From assembly GCF_000993805.1 (NCBI RefSeq), contig NZ_CP009961.1:1048714-1112713 (forward strand): 64,000 nt of DNA, read 5' to 3'. Numbering within the stretch: the first letter of the stretch is position 1; every line of letters begins with the position of its first letter. Position numbers and translations under genes: made by a program. This document shows positions 15,113-23,673 of the stretch, in pieces. A model generated the notes under the pieces. That model saw nothing but the letters and a program-made list of their open reading frames with translations, was not told the origin of the DNA and made no database searches. This DNA is from Thermofilum uzonense. GTDB lineage: Archaea > Thermoproteota > Thermoprotei > Thermofilales > Thermofilaceae.

Positions 15113-16081
15113 ATGGAGGTTGTTTTAAAGAAAAAACCAAAGAAGGAGCTTTTAGATTTCCTAGCGCAGTCAAGCCAAAGGGTAAGCGAGGAAATCGAGC
15201 TTGTCGAGAAATTATATGAGGACCTTCTTAGAAAGGGTCAGTCCAACCCATTTCTGAAAAACCTTATTGACCGCTTGATTGGAGAACTAAGAATCCCCGA
15301 GCCACCCTTGCCGCCTGAGGCCGATAAACTTCCCAGGAGTCTTGAGGAGTACGAGAAAAACCTGAGGAGTCTTGAGGAGAACCTAAGAGAGATTTTAAAG
15401 TTCCTGGATAAGGTTGAAAAAATTTTGCCCGAAGTTGAGAGCGGTATAGAGAAGGTGGAGAAAACAGCGGAGCTATTGAAACCAATAAATCCAAGTCTTG
15501 TCAACACAGCTTATAGACAAGTTTCAAAGGTCAGACGTATACAAGAACTTGTATTAAATGACCCTAAACCCGCGCTTCTAATAGATCTCGAGAAAGGTTT
15601 AGAAGATATCGAGAGAACTAATAGAGTACTCCTCGCTGAATACGAGAAAACCCTCGACTTTATACAAAGAGACCTGAATATTACACGCGAGCTCGTAGAA
15701 AAGGCTTTGAGCGTGACCATGCTCCAGGATAGGTCAATACTTACGCGTGAACTCGGGATTCTCGACGAACTTGCTAGAAAAATTAATGAACTTAAAATGC
15801 ATCCCCAACCATTCGAGACTAGAGAGTTTTACTCTGAGCTGGATAGAATTAAGAGACTCGCCCAAGACATGATGCAGAAAAGCTTGACGCCTGAGGAAAT
15901 AAAGGTGTTTGAGGCAATTTCATGGCTCCGCTCGGGGGGCGAAAGCAAGGTACTAGACTTCGCAGAGTTTGTCGAGATGGTAAGCAGGAAGAGTGGTGTG
16001 CCGTGGAATCAGACACTTGAGATACTTTACAAGCTATCAAAGGCTCGCGCGGTCAAACTGGTAACAAGAATATTGTCTTAG
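15113..16081 (+). CDS. Coiled-coil protein with helical/winged C-terminal domain, unknown
   Basis: A 322-residue, almost entirely helical and charged protein without membrane segments. Residues 1-240 contain heptad-like stretches (EYEKNLRSLEENLREILKFL, VEKILPEVESGIEKVEKTAE and others) that should form coiled coils. Residues 255-322 (LTPEEIKVFEAISWLRSGGE and SGVPWNQTLEILYKLSKARA) look like a compact helical or winged-helix domain. No known family is recognised. It follows TatA on the same strand. It converges on NadM with a 5-base gap. A structural or tethering role is the only inference I would make. Confidence 0.6.
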   Translation: MEVVLKKKPKKELLDFLAQSSQRVSEEIELVEKLYEDLLRKGQSNPFLKNLIDRLIGELRIPEPPLPPEADKLPRSLEEYEKNLRSLEENLREILKFLDKVEKILPEVESGIEKVEKTAELLKPINPSLVNTAYRQVSKVRRIQELVLNDPKPALLIDLEKGLEDIERTNRVLLAEYEKTLDFIQRDLNITRELVEKALSVTMLQDRSILTRELGILDELARKINELKMHPQPFETREFYSELDRIKRLAQDMMQKSLTPEEIKVFEAISWLRSGGESKVLDFAEFVEMVSRKSGVPWNQTLEILYKLSKARAVKLVTRILS

Positions 16082-16086
16082 AAGGG

Positions 16087-16614
16087 TTAAAGCTTAACGA
16101 CGACATTTTCGGAGCTGGAAAGGGCTTTCACGCGCTCGACTCCTCTGATACTCTTAATATATTCCGCTACACGAGTTGGAACCGTGTTTTCCCACCTGTC
16201 ACCCTTTGCCATGGCTTCCCGAATTCTCCTACCCTGAAGCTCCTCCCTATTATACTGGGGAGCCTCGAGAACCTTATATCCGCTCGCCTCGGCGAGCATC
16301 TTTACAAAGGCGTTTCCAGTACATACTGCTTCGAAGCGAGGTACACGCCTCGACACGTATGAAAGCCAGAGTGAATTATCAGGTATATTGTCGAGAGACA
16401 AGACGAAGAGCCTGTCCCAAAACTCCCAGAGGGCAAGTCGAAGCATCTCGAGCCTTTCTCCCGCCGTAAATGGATTTTCAACCGTATAGTTGTACTGCCC
16501 CGCGGTAACGAGAATAATGACCTCTTTACTAATCGAGAGAAGCCACTTTACCACTTGTACATGCCCGTTGTGCACAGGTTGAAATCGACCCGGGAAAAGT
16601 ACACGACTGAACAT
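16087..16614 (-). CDS. nadM: Archaeal NMN adenylyltransferase
   Basis: A 175-residue protein from the ATG at 16614; the open frame goes seven codons further to 16635, but homologues start just before the core and a TATA-like box sits at 16638-16643. The nucleotidyltransferase motif GRFQPVHNGHVQVVK (residues 9-23) carries the HxGH-type His pair, and the family's C-terminal GRRIREAM replaces the ISSTxxR site. The enzyme makes NAD from NMN and ATP. It is head-to-head with RNase HII with only 33 bases between starts. Confidence 0.9.
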   Translation of the reverse strand: MFSRVLFPGRFQPVHNGHVQVVKWLLSISKEVIILVTAGQYNYTVENPFTAGERLEMLRLALWEFWDRLFVLSLDNIPDNSLWLSYVSRRVPRFEAVCTGNAFVKMLAEASGYKVLEAPQYNREELQGRRIREAMAKGDRWENTVPTRVAEYIKSIRGVERVKALSSSENVVVKL

Positions 16615-16617
16615 AAC

Positions 16618-16643
16618 GTATAATTGTTTTTTCATAAGATAAA
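16618..16643. promoter_or_regulatory. Compact bidirectional promoter between NadM and RNase HII
   Basis: GTATAAT at 16618-16624 lies about 27 bases before the GTG of RNase HII. TTTATC on the minus strand at 16638-16643 lies about 26 bases before the ATG of NadM. Each TATA box is thus close to the start codon of the opposite gene. Confidence 0.5.
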
Positions 16644-16647
16644 CTGT

Positions 16648-17289
16648 GTGGCTTGGATAGCGGGCGTAGACGAGGCAGGCAGGGGCCCCGTGATAGGCCC
16701 TATGGTTGTAGCACTAGTAGCCCTCGATGAGTCGAGAATCGGCATTCTTGAAAACATCGGTGTCAAAGATTCTAAGATGCTTTCTCCAAGCCGTCGAGAG
16801 AGGATTAGAAAGATTCTGGAGGAGATTTTGGAGTATACCGCAATAAGGGTTGTCCAACCTAGGGAGATAGACGAGGCAGTTGAGGGAATAAGTTCCGAGA
16901 ATCTAAACAGCCTAGAGGCTACAGTTATAGCTGACCTTGTCCTCCAGGCGTTAAAGAAAATAGGTTTAAGCCGGGTATATGTGGACTCTCCTGATCCGGT
17001 TGCCGAGAGGTTCGGCAGAATCCTTGCAACGAGGATAAACAAGGATATCGTAGTCGTTGCTGAGAACCACGCCGACATAAAATACCCGATTGTCTCAGCG
17101 GCCTCCATAATAGCGAAGAGCGAGAGAGAAAAAATTATTTCCGAGCTGAAGCGAGTATACGGGGACTTCGGCTCCGGATATCCCTCGGACCCTAAGACGA
17201 GAGAGTTTCTGAAAAGACTCTTGGAAAACAATCGTGAGTTGCCCCCGATAGTCAGGAGGAGCTGGAAAACATTAAGTAGATTAATGTGA
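16648..17289 (+). CDS. rnhB: Ribonuclease HII
   Basis: A 213-residue protein from the GTG at 16648 (MAWIAGVDEAGRGPVIGPMV). The upstream TTG at 16624 would add residues unlike the family and lies inside the TATA box, so I set it aside. Catalytic Asp7 and Glu8 (GVDEAGRG), Asp in VYVDSPDP and the DIKYPIVSAASIIAK motif with its final acidic residue are all present. The enzyme cuts RNA in RNA-DNA hybrids and removes single ribonucleotides. Length is normal for archaea. Divergent from NadM. Confidence 0.93.
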   Translation: MAWIAGVDEAGRGPVIGPMVVALVALDESRIGILENIGVKDSKMLSPSRRERIRKILEEILEYTAIRVVQPREIDEAVEGISSENLNSLEATVIADLVLQALKKIGLSRVYVDSPDPVAERFGRILATRINKDIVVVAENHADIKYPIVSAASIIAKSEREKIISELKRVYGDFGSGYPSDPKTREFLKRLLENNRELPPIVRRSWKTLSRLM

Positions 17290-17335
17290 CGTGGTGCTTA
17301 AAAAGCCCCTAATCTTATAGCTTCAAGGAAAGCCC

Positions 17336-17938
17336 ATGAGCCAAAGTAAATACTTCGCCCATCCCACAGCTGTTGTAGAGGATGGGGCGAAAATTGGAGA
17401 GAACACTAGGATATGGCATTTCGCGCATATAAGGAGCGGGGCAATAGTCGGAAGTGGTTGTAACATAGGAAAGGATGTCTATATAGACTCAGGCGCCGTT
17501 GTAGGCGACAGGGTTAAGATACAAAACGGAGTCTCAATTTACAGGGGAGTTGTAATCGAGGATGACGTTTTCATCGGCCCATACGCCGTATTCACCAACG
17601 ATAAGTACCCGCGCGCCTTTTCAACTGACTGGCAAGTAGTTCCGACAAGGATCCGTAAGGGTGCATCGATAGGAGCCAATGCAACGATCGTCTGCGGTGT
17701 TACTATCGGGGAATACGCGATGGTGGCCGCTGGAAGCGTAGTTACAAAAGACGTGCCCCCTCATGGCCTGGTTGTAGGAAACCCTGCACGACTCATAGGG
17801 TTTGTCTGTTATTGTGGGAGGCCTCTGAAGGATAGAATAGCCGAGACCAATGAAGAAGTAGTATTCAAGTGTTCCCATTGTGGAAGAGAGGTGAGTATAA
17901 GGAAGGAATTCCTCAGAATTCTCGAGAGGAAAAAGTGA
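17336..17938 (+). CDS. Hexapeptide-repeat acyltransferase with C-terminal zinc ribbon
   Basis: A 200-residue protein. Residues 8-155 are left-handed beta-helix repeats (HPTAVVEDGAKIGENTRIWH, GSGCNIGKDVYIDSGAVVGD, ASIGANATIVCGVTIGEYAM). The layout resembles WlbB/WbpD-type N-acetyltransferases that acylate UDP-amino sugars; the loop FTNDKYPRAFSTDW is typical of that group. The C-terminal 40 residues add a zinc ribbon (CYCGRPL and FKCSHCGRE), which is common in archaeal versions. The trimer would use acetyl-CoA. A role in surface polysaccharide or N-glycan sugar synthesis is likely. It lies alone between RNase HII and a sugar kinase. Confidence 0.82.
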   Translation: MSQSKYFAHPTAVVEDGAKIGENTRIWHFAHIRSGAIVGSGCNIGKDVYIDSGAVVGDRVKIQNGVSIYRGVVIEDDVFIGPYAVFTNDKYPRAFSTDWQVVPTRIRKGASIGANATIVCGVTIGEYAMVAAGSVVTKDVPPHGLVVGNPARLIGFVCYCGRPLKDRIAETNEEVVFKCSHCGREVSIRKEFLRILERKK

Positions 17939-18021
17939 TTTATTTTTAAATCTCAACATGGGTAACAAATAATAACGATTAGTAAGAACCCTTTATCTCT
18001 AGATTACTTGATATAATCTTG

Positions 18022-19629
18022 ATGGAGAAAGAGTATATTCTCGCGATAGATGTTGGGACAACCACGGTAAAAACGGCGCTATTCAATATAAACGGTCAAC
18101 TCTTAGCAGTAGAGGGCCGCGAATACCCTACATACTATCCCCGACCCGGGTGGGCTGAACAAGACCCGGAGGATTGGTGGAATACCACCGTACAAATCGT
18201 GAGAAACATCCTTGCACGTACAAAGGTAAACCCCAAGGGAATTCTAGGGATTTGTGCAAGCAGTCAACGCGAGACGATGGCCTTCATAGACTCATATGGG
18301 CGTAGCCTAGGTAGAGTCCCTATATGGATGGATAGACGTAGCACGCCTCAGGCTGAAAAGATAAAAGAGCGTTTAAGCCCTAAGAGAATCTATGAGAAAA
18401 CTGGACTTGTGGTCGACGCCACGTTTACAGCGACTAAGCTCTTATGGTTTAAGGAGAATAACCCCGAATTTTTGGAAAAGGCGAAGGTAGGTTTACAGCC
18501 CAAGGATTATATCATATTCAAGTTGACTGGAAAGGCTGTAACCGACCACACTGTGGCTTCCAGAACTATGCTATTCAATATAAACACGAGCCAGTGGGAT
18601 CACGAACTAATATCGGAGCTCGGACTAGAGGAATACTCACATCTTCTACCCGAATCTCTCCCAAGCTGGGAAATAGTCGGCGAGGTCACACCTGAGTCTT
18701 CCCAGACAACCGGTCTCGCCGAGGGAACTCCTGTGCTTGCAGGGACAGGAGATAGAACCGCCGAGATACTAGGTGCAGGTATTCTTTCCTCTGATAAAGT
18801 AGAAGAGTCAACAGGTACAGGTTCGACAACCGCCACTCTTCTAGGCACTCCCATGCTGGATCCGAAGATGAGATACTCGGTTGGCGTAGGTCCAATTCCT
18901 GGAAGCTGGGCTCTAGAGGCAGGCATGTCCACCGCGGGAGCTATCTTGCGCTGGTTCAGGGATCAACTAGCAGAAGGAGTTAACCTTCTCGCCACATCCA
19001 CGAGACGCCGAGCCTACGAGTATCTAGACATGGAGGCAGAATATATACCCCCGGGTTCCAATGGACTAATAGTTTTGCCCTTCTTCTCGGGTGCTAGATC
19101 ACCAAGGTGGAATCCTTATGCTAGAGGAGTAATATTCGGATTGACAGTCTTCCATACGAGGGCACATGTTTTCAGGGCTATGATGGAGGGTATTGCCTAC
19201 GAGGTGAGAAAAATCCTGGAAGTTCTTAGAGAAGTGAACGTCAAGCCAAGAGAACTTGTATTAATGGGTGGTGGAGCCAAGTCGCCGACCTGGGCAAGGA
19301 TCAAAGCTAATGTTACTGGTTTGGAGGTGGTTCTACCAGAACTACTAGACGCTGCGTTAGGCGGAGACGCTATACTTGTTTCAGTTGCTAGCGGCGCCCT
19401 CTCGAGCTATGATGAGGCTTCAAGAGTATTCTTTAAGGAAAAACTAAGAATAACCCCAGACAAATCACAGATAGAAATATACGACAAGTATTATGCTCTC
19501 TATGAGAAGCTAGCAGAAGTATTAGATGCATACTTCAAGGAGGTTTCGCAACTTGGAGAAATCACACCGCCTACACCTTCATGGGACATTGAGCGGCTTA
19601 TCCATCTGTTAATGAAGCTAGAGTCATAG
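18022..19629 (+). CDS. FGGY-family carbohydrate kinase (xylulokinase-like)
   Basis: A 535-residue protein from the ATG at 18022. The N-terminal ATPase loop ILAIDVGTTTVKTALFN, the MDRRSTPQAEKI substrate region, LAGTGDRTAEILGAG and the second-domain VLMGGGAKSPTWARIKANVTG (FGGY signature 2) are all visible. Length and order match xylulokinase, with the GRVPIWMDRRS block typical for ketose kinases. FGGY kinases phosphorylate pentuloses, glycerol, fuculose or erythritol. Which one is not certain. With the DeoC, DhnA aldolase and isomerase genes elsewhere in the window, pentose processing is plausible. It overlaps tail-to-tail by 6 bases with a small winged-helix gene. Confidence 0.87.
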   Translation: MEKEYILAIDVGTTTVKTALFNINGQLLAVEGREYPTYYPRPGWAEQDPEDWWNTTVQIVRNILARTKVNPKGILGICASSQRETMAFIDSYGRSLGRVPIWMDRRSTPQAEKIKERLSPKRIYEKTGLVVDATFTATKLLWFKENNPEFLEKAKVGLQPKDYIIFKLTGKAVTDHTVASRTMLFNINTSQWDHELISELGLEEYSHLLPESLPSWEIVGEVTPESSQTTGLAEGTPVLAGTGDRTAEILGAGILSSDKVEESTGTGSTTATLLGTPMLDPKMRYSVGVGPIPGSWALEAGMSTAGAILRWFRDQLAEGVNLLATSTRRRAYEYLDMEAEYIPPGSNGLIVLPFFSGARSPRWNPYARGVIFGLTVFHTRAHVFRAMMEGIAYEVRKILEVLREVNVKPRELVLMGGGAKSPTWARIKANVTGLEVVLPELLDAALGGDAILVSVASGALSSYDEASRVFFKEKLRITPDKSQIEIYDKYYALYEKLAEVLDAYFKEVSQLGEITPPTPSWDIERLIHLLMKLES

Positions 19630-19881
19630 TTTTCCTAGATAGTCTTTTAGCCACGTTACGACCCTCTCATAGCTCTCTCGACCCTGTTGTGTGAGCTCTA
19701 AATATTCACCGTCCTTATCCTCTATTAATCGGACGAGCTTCTTCTCCTGGAGCCATTCAATATATTTAATAAAAGCAGGATAATTGAGCCTACTCGCCAT
19801 CTGCAGGTGGGTCTTCTTCATTCTTCCCTCATTATATAGCGCATCGAGGATCCGCGCTATGACGATTATGTCGGGCCGCAT
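19624..19881 (-). CDS. Small archaeal winged-helix protein (PF14947-like)
   Basis: An 85-residue protein that is a single winged-helix domain: DIIVIARILDALYNEGRMKK, helix LQMASRLNYPAFIKYIEWLQ, then wing LVRLIEDKDGEYLELTQQGR and a closing helix. It resembles the ArnR1-like archaeal HTH family, single-domain DNA-binding regulators that include phosphate- and stress-responsive members. ATG start. It converges on the sugar kinase with a 6-base overlap and is 67 bases upstream of the acetyl-CoA synthetase gene's stop, on the same strand. Its targets are unknown. Confidence 0.75.
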   Translation of the reverse strand: MRPDIIVIARILDALYNEGRMKKTHLQMASRLNYPAFIKYIEWLQEKKLVRLIEDKDGEYLELTQQGRESYERVVTWLKDYLGKL

Positions 19882-19948
19882 TATCTACAAGATATGCTTG
19901 AAAGAACTAGAATATAAAATAACGTTCCAAGTTCAGCTTGAGAAATCC

Positions 19949-21862
19949 TTAGACTCCCACTAGGCTTTTCAGCTCTTCAATGGCGGAGGCATCCTCTATT
20001 GTGGATAGATCGCCTAGGCTCTCCTCACCCTTAACGATAGCTTTAAGAACTCTACGCATGATCTTACCGCTCCTAGTCTTTGGAAGCTTGTGTACAAAGA
20101 ATATGTTGGCTGGCTTCGCGATTGGTCCGATTGTCTCGGATACAAGGTTGAGTAACTCCTCTTCTAGTTTAAGACTTGGAACGTATCCCTCACGTAGCAC
20201 AACGAAAGCCACGGGAACCTCTCCCTTTATTGGATCGGGCTTTCCAATTACCGCAGCCTCTGCTACAGCAGGATGGGATACAAGTGCGCTCTCGATCTCC
20301 ATGGTTCCAATTCTATGCGCAGCGACTTTGAGCACCTCGTCCGCCCTACCAAGTATCCAGAAGTAGCCATCCTCGTCACGCATCGCGTAATCGCCAGGGT
20401 AGTAGCAGTTAGGGAACCTGCTCCAATAAGTTTCAATATATCTCTTTGGATCCCCCCAAACTCCTAAAAGCATCCCAGGCCAAGGCTTCTTGATAACTAG
20501 GTATCCTTGCGTCCCAGGGGGGGCTGGCTCTCCATCTTCGGTGTAGACGTCTGCTTCGACACCCGGGAGCGGGATCGTTGCAGAGCCAGGCTTCAATGGT
20601 AAAAGCTGGATACCTGCTGCGGGAGAGATCATGAATCCTCCCGTTTCTGTCTGCCACCACGTGTCTATTATTGGACACTTCCCCTTGCCAACAATGTTGA
20701 AGTACCATTCCCAGGCTTCTGGGTTTATAGGCTCACCCACGCTGCCAAGTATCCTTAATGAGGATAGGTCATGTAGCTCGACCCAGTTTTTGCCGTACCG
20801 CATGAACATCCTTATCGCTGTGGGAGACGTGTAGAACCCAGTCACTCCGTGCTTCTCAATTATACTCCAGACTCGGTCAGGAGCCGGGTAGTCTAGGGCA
20901 CCTTCATACATCAGCGTGGTTAGACCATGCATCAGTGGACCATAGACGACGTAGCTGTGACCAGTGATCCATCCAATATCCGCAGTGCACCACCAAATGT
21001 CTTCGTCGTTTAGGTTAAAAGCCCACTTGAAAGTCCAGTACACCCAGACTAAGTAGCCCCCCGTGGAGTGATAAATACCTTTGGGAGACCCTGTTGTACC
21101 TGAGGTATACAATATGAAGAGGGGGTGGTTTGAATCAACCTTTACAGGCTCTATGTATGTGTTTTTACTAACACCCTCAAGTAGAGTATGTAGCCAGAAG
21201 TCCCGGCCTTCCACCATATTTACTGGGTTTCCGGCCCTCTTTACGACTATCACGTTCTCTACAGAGAAGGTCTGTTCTAAGGCCTTATCGGCGATTTCCT
21301 TCAAAGGAACTATCTTCCCACGCCTAAACCCGCCGTCAGCAGTGACGAGAAGCCTTGCCTTGGAGTCGTTAATCCTCTTAGCTAGAGAGTCACTACTAAA
21401 TCCTGAAAAAACAACCGTATGTATAGCTCCGATCCTCGCAGCTGCAAGCATAAAGATCGGGAGCTCCGGTATCATTGGCAAGTACAGGGCTATCCTGTCA
21501 CCTTCCCTTATTCCAAAGTTCCTTAAAAGGCTTGCAACCCTGTTGACTTCCACAAAGAGATCCCTATAAGTATATTTTCGTATCTCTCCTCCTTCGCCCT
21601 CCCATATTATCGCGACCTTGTTCTTCCGCCAAGTCTTAACGTGCTTATCCAGGCAGTTGTAGCTAGCATTAATCAACCCCCCGACGAACCACCTGAAGAA
21701 CGGCTTCTGAGAGTCATCGAGAACCTTCTCCCATATCTTGAACCACTCGAGTGCGCGTGCCTTTTCGTCCCAAAACTGCTCCGGATTCTCAAGTGCCTGT
21801 TTCCTGAGCTCCTCCATCTGGGCTGTTATTACTCTTTTTTCTTCGACTGGAAGAACTCCCAT
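19949..21862 (-). CDS. acsA: Acetyl-CoA synthetase (AMP-forming)
   Basis: A 637-residue protein, the normal length. Motifs in order: the N-terminal ACS domain (QFWDEKARALEWFKIWEKVL), phosphate loop ILYTSGTTGSPKG, the acetate-pocket region WCTADIGWITGHSYVVYGPL, the adenylate motif DTWWQTETGG, hinge GRADEVLKVAAHRIG, and the C-terminal catalytic Lys in TRSGKIMRRVLK. It joins acetate to CoA through acetyl-AMP and lets the cell use acetate as carbon. Some archaeal members favour propionate. Nothing here separates the two. It is transcribed alone. The tRNA-Ala(TGC) gene lies upstream on the same strand. Confidence 0.94.
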   Translation of the reverse strand: MGVLPVEEKRVITAQMEELRKQALENPEQFWDEKARALEWFKIWEKVLDDSQKPFFRWFVGGLINASYNCLDKHVKTWRKNKVAIIWEGEGGEIRKYTYRDLFVEVNRVASLLRNFGIREGDRIALYLPMIPELPIFMLAAARIGAIHTVVFSGFSSDSLAKRINDSKARLLVTADGGFRRGKIVPLKEIADKALEQTFSVENVIVVKRAGNPVNMVEGRDFWLHTLLEGVSKNTYIEPVKVDSNHPLFILYTSGTTGSPKGIYHSTGGYLVWVYWTFKWAFNLNDEDIWWCTADIGWITGHSYVVYGPLMHGLTTLMYEGALDYPAPDRVWSIIEKHGVTGFYTSPTAIRMFMRYGKNWVELHDLSSLRILGSVGEPINPEAWEWYFNIVGKGKCPIIDTWWQTETGGFMISPAAGIQLLPLKPGSATIPLPGVEADVYTEDGEPAPPGTQGYLVIKKPWPGMLLGVWGDPKRYIETYWSRFPNCYYPGDYAMRDEDGYFWILGRADEVLKVAAHRIGTMEIESALVSHPAVAEAAVIGKPDPIKGEVPVAFVVLREGYVPSLKLEEELLNLVSETIGPIAKPANIFFVHKLPKTRSGKIMRRVLKAIVKGEESLGDLSTIEDASAIEELKSLVGV

Positions 21863-21953
21863 AGTTGTTCGACTAACATGGCTTCTACGATTGCTAATAT
21901 CAATTTTCGAAAATCCATAATGACAAATTATAGGATATTAGCCGTCTGAGAAG

Positions 21954-22050
21954 TGGACCGGCCGGGATTCGAACCCGGGACCGCCGCCGTACTCGGAGCC
22001 CCTACATTAGCCCTTGCAAGGGCGGCATCCTCCCACTAGACGACCGGCCC
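21954..22050 (-). tRNA. tRNA-Ala(TGC) with a 25-base canonical intron
   Basis: Read on the minus strand, the acceptor GGGCCGG pairs with CCGGTCC and contains the G3-U70 pair that marks alanine tRNAs. The anticodon loop is CTTGCAC after splicing (anticodon TGC, stem CCGCC/GGCGG). The intron lies between positions 37 and 38: CTTG pairs with CGAG as the central four-pair helix, with three-base bulges CAA and TAC, a textbook bulge-helix-bulge. The mature length is 72. CCA is not encoded. It shares its acceptor, D-arm and T-arm with tRNA-Ala(GGC) at 30049. Confidence 0.95.
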
Positions 22051-22158
22051 CTTAACGTTTAGAGAGTAATCATTATTTAACTCTTTTTCTAATGGAATGT
22101 CGGATGATTATTGCACGTCAGCTTGAGAGATGAAATGATTGGTCTTTTCTGACAAGCC

Positions 22159-23640
22159 TCATTGGGCTTTTGAAATTACCTCCTTTACCCCCTTCCTAGT
22201 GATAACAATCTCAGCCCTCGCCCTCTCATAGTCCTGCTTGCTGCGTGGTATATTTCGAAGGTTTGTGACTACAAGGGATCTGCCAAGAGAGGTGTTTTCT
22301 GAGTATAATCGCAAGGACTCTGTAAAGGTGAGTTTCTCGAAGGAGGTGTAATTATATATTGGCAACCCCTCTGGTCCTCCCCTCTCCACTGCCGCATAGA
22401 CGCCTAGCCATGGATTAAAAGGCTCTACCGGGGAGTCCGATGATCCCATGAGGCGGGCTCCACTCGAAAGGAGAGACTTGAAGACATAGACCCATTGGGT
22501 TCTGTCGCCCAGTCTGTCTGTTATCCAGGTGTCGCTTAGAATGAAGTGTGGTTGGACAGATATTCGAGGCCTTAACTGGGAAATTTTTTCGAGTAGATCT
22601 AAAGGAGTTAGAGAAGCATGCTCTATACGAAGCGTGTTTTTTAATTGCTTTGCCGCTTCCAAAACTTGTTCAAGTGCCTTGTCTCCGATCGCGTGGACAG
22701 CAACTTCAAGATTTTCACGAACAACGCCCGAGGATAACTCAAGGATTGCCTTGGCGTCGAGGAGGAGTTCGCCGCTTACTCCTGCGTCTGAATAGGGCTG
22801 CCTCAAGGCTGCAGTCCTGGCGCCAAAACTGCCATCGGAGAAGAGCTTAACTCCTCTTATAAGGCCCCGGTATTTCTTTTGAACTCCTCTCAAGAACTCT
22901 GAGTGCTCAATATATGCGTTGTACTCATGGATAAGTTCTCCGAGATCCTCCAAGCGAGCGATAACTTCAAGCTCATCCTCGGTGACAGACATGGAGTGGA
23001 GTTGTACCACTCCGTAGGACAAATATTCCTCCAGTAAAGATTTCACCAGACTCACAACTTTATCCATTGGAGGTGGTGGAATCTTAGATAAGACATAGTA
23101 TACGAGATCCTCGAGTACAACTCCTGTGGGTTTCCCGTCTTCAATTTGGATAAATTTAGCCATCTTATCGTACTTCTCCTTTAAGCCGAGGATATCCATA
23201 GCCTTTGTATTAAGAACAGCTGCGTGACCGCAAACTCTTACGAGAACGACTGGTTTTTCAGGTGCCACCTCGTCGAGATCATATCGGGTTGGGAGTCGTT
23301 TTTCCTCCATCTTATCTTGATCCCAGCCCCTGCCCACGATCCACTCGTTCTTAGCGGATGACTCGTATGCTTTCCTTACCAGTTCCTTTAGCTCATCAAT
23401 TGACTTTACCTTTCTCAAATCTAGGCGTCCCTGAGCTAGAGCAGTAGAGTATAAGTGCATGTGGGCATCGGTAAGTCCCGGGATAACTATACGCTGGTCG
23501 GCGTCTATTACTCTCAGAGGCTGAAATCTATTAATGCCGCTCTCGCTCCCAGTGTAAAGAACCCCGCTTTCGAATGAGAAAACGATGCTGTCTACATCTT
23601 CAGAGAGCGGATATGATGCGTTGACGACGGCTAAACGCAT
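22159..23640 (-). CDS. Amidohydrolase family 3 (YtcJ-like) metal-dependent hydrolase
   Basis: A 493-residue protein of PF07969. The first metal site is PGLTDAHMHLYSTALAQGRL (HxH), followed by VGRGWDQDKM, VVLVRVCGHAAVLNTKAM, VKLFSDGSFGARTAALRQPY, the metal histidines VAVHAIGDKALEQVLE and RIEHASLTPLDLL, and LMGSSDSPVEPFNPW with the last catalytic Asp. The family hydrolyses N-substituted amino acids, formamides and similar bonds; substrates of archaeal members are undefined. ATG start. Its start is 33 bases from the divergent Trm5 gene. Confidence 0.87.
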   Translation of the reverse strand: MRLAVVNASYPLSEDVDSIVFSFESGVLYTGSESGINRFQPLRVIDADQRIVIPGLTDAHMHLYSTALAQGRLDLRKVKSIDELKELVRKAYESSAKNEWIVGRGWDQDKMEEKRLPTRYDLDEVAPEKPVVLVRVCGHAAVLNTKAMDILGLKEKYDKMAKFIQIEDGKPTGVVLEDLVYYVLSKIPPPPMDKVVSLVKSLLEEYLSYGVVQLHSMSVTEDELEVIARLEDLGELIHEYNAYIEHSEFLRGVQKKYRGLIRGVKLFSDGSFGARTAALRQPYSDAGVSGELLLDAKAILELSSGVVRENLEVAVHAIGDKALEQVLEAAKQLKNTLRIEHASLTPLDLLEKISQLRPRISVQPHFILSDTWITDRLGDRTQWVYVFKSLLSSGARLMGSSDSPVEPFNPWLGVYAAVERGGPEGLPIYNYTSFEKLTFTESLRLYSENTSLGRSLVVTNLRNIPRSKQDYERARAEIVITRKGVKEVISKAQ

Positions 23641-23673
23641 AAAGTTAGGATTGAATCAGTTTTTATTAAAGGT

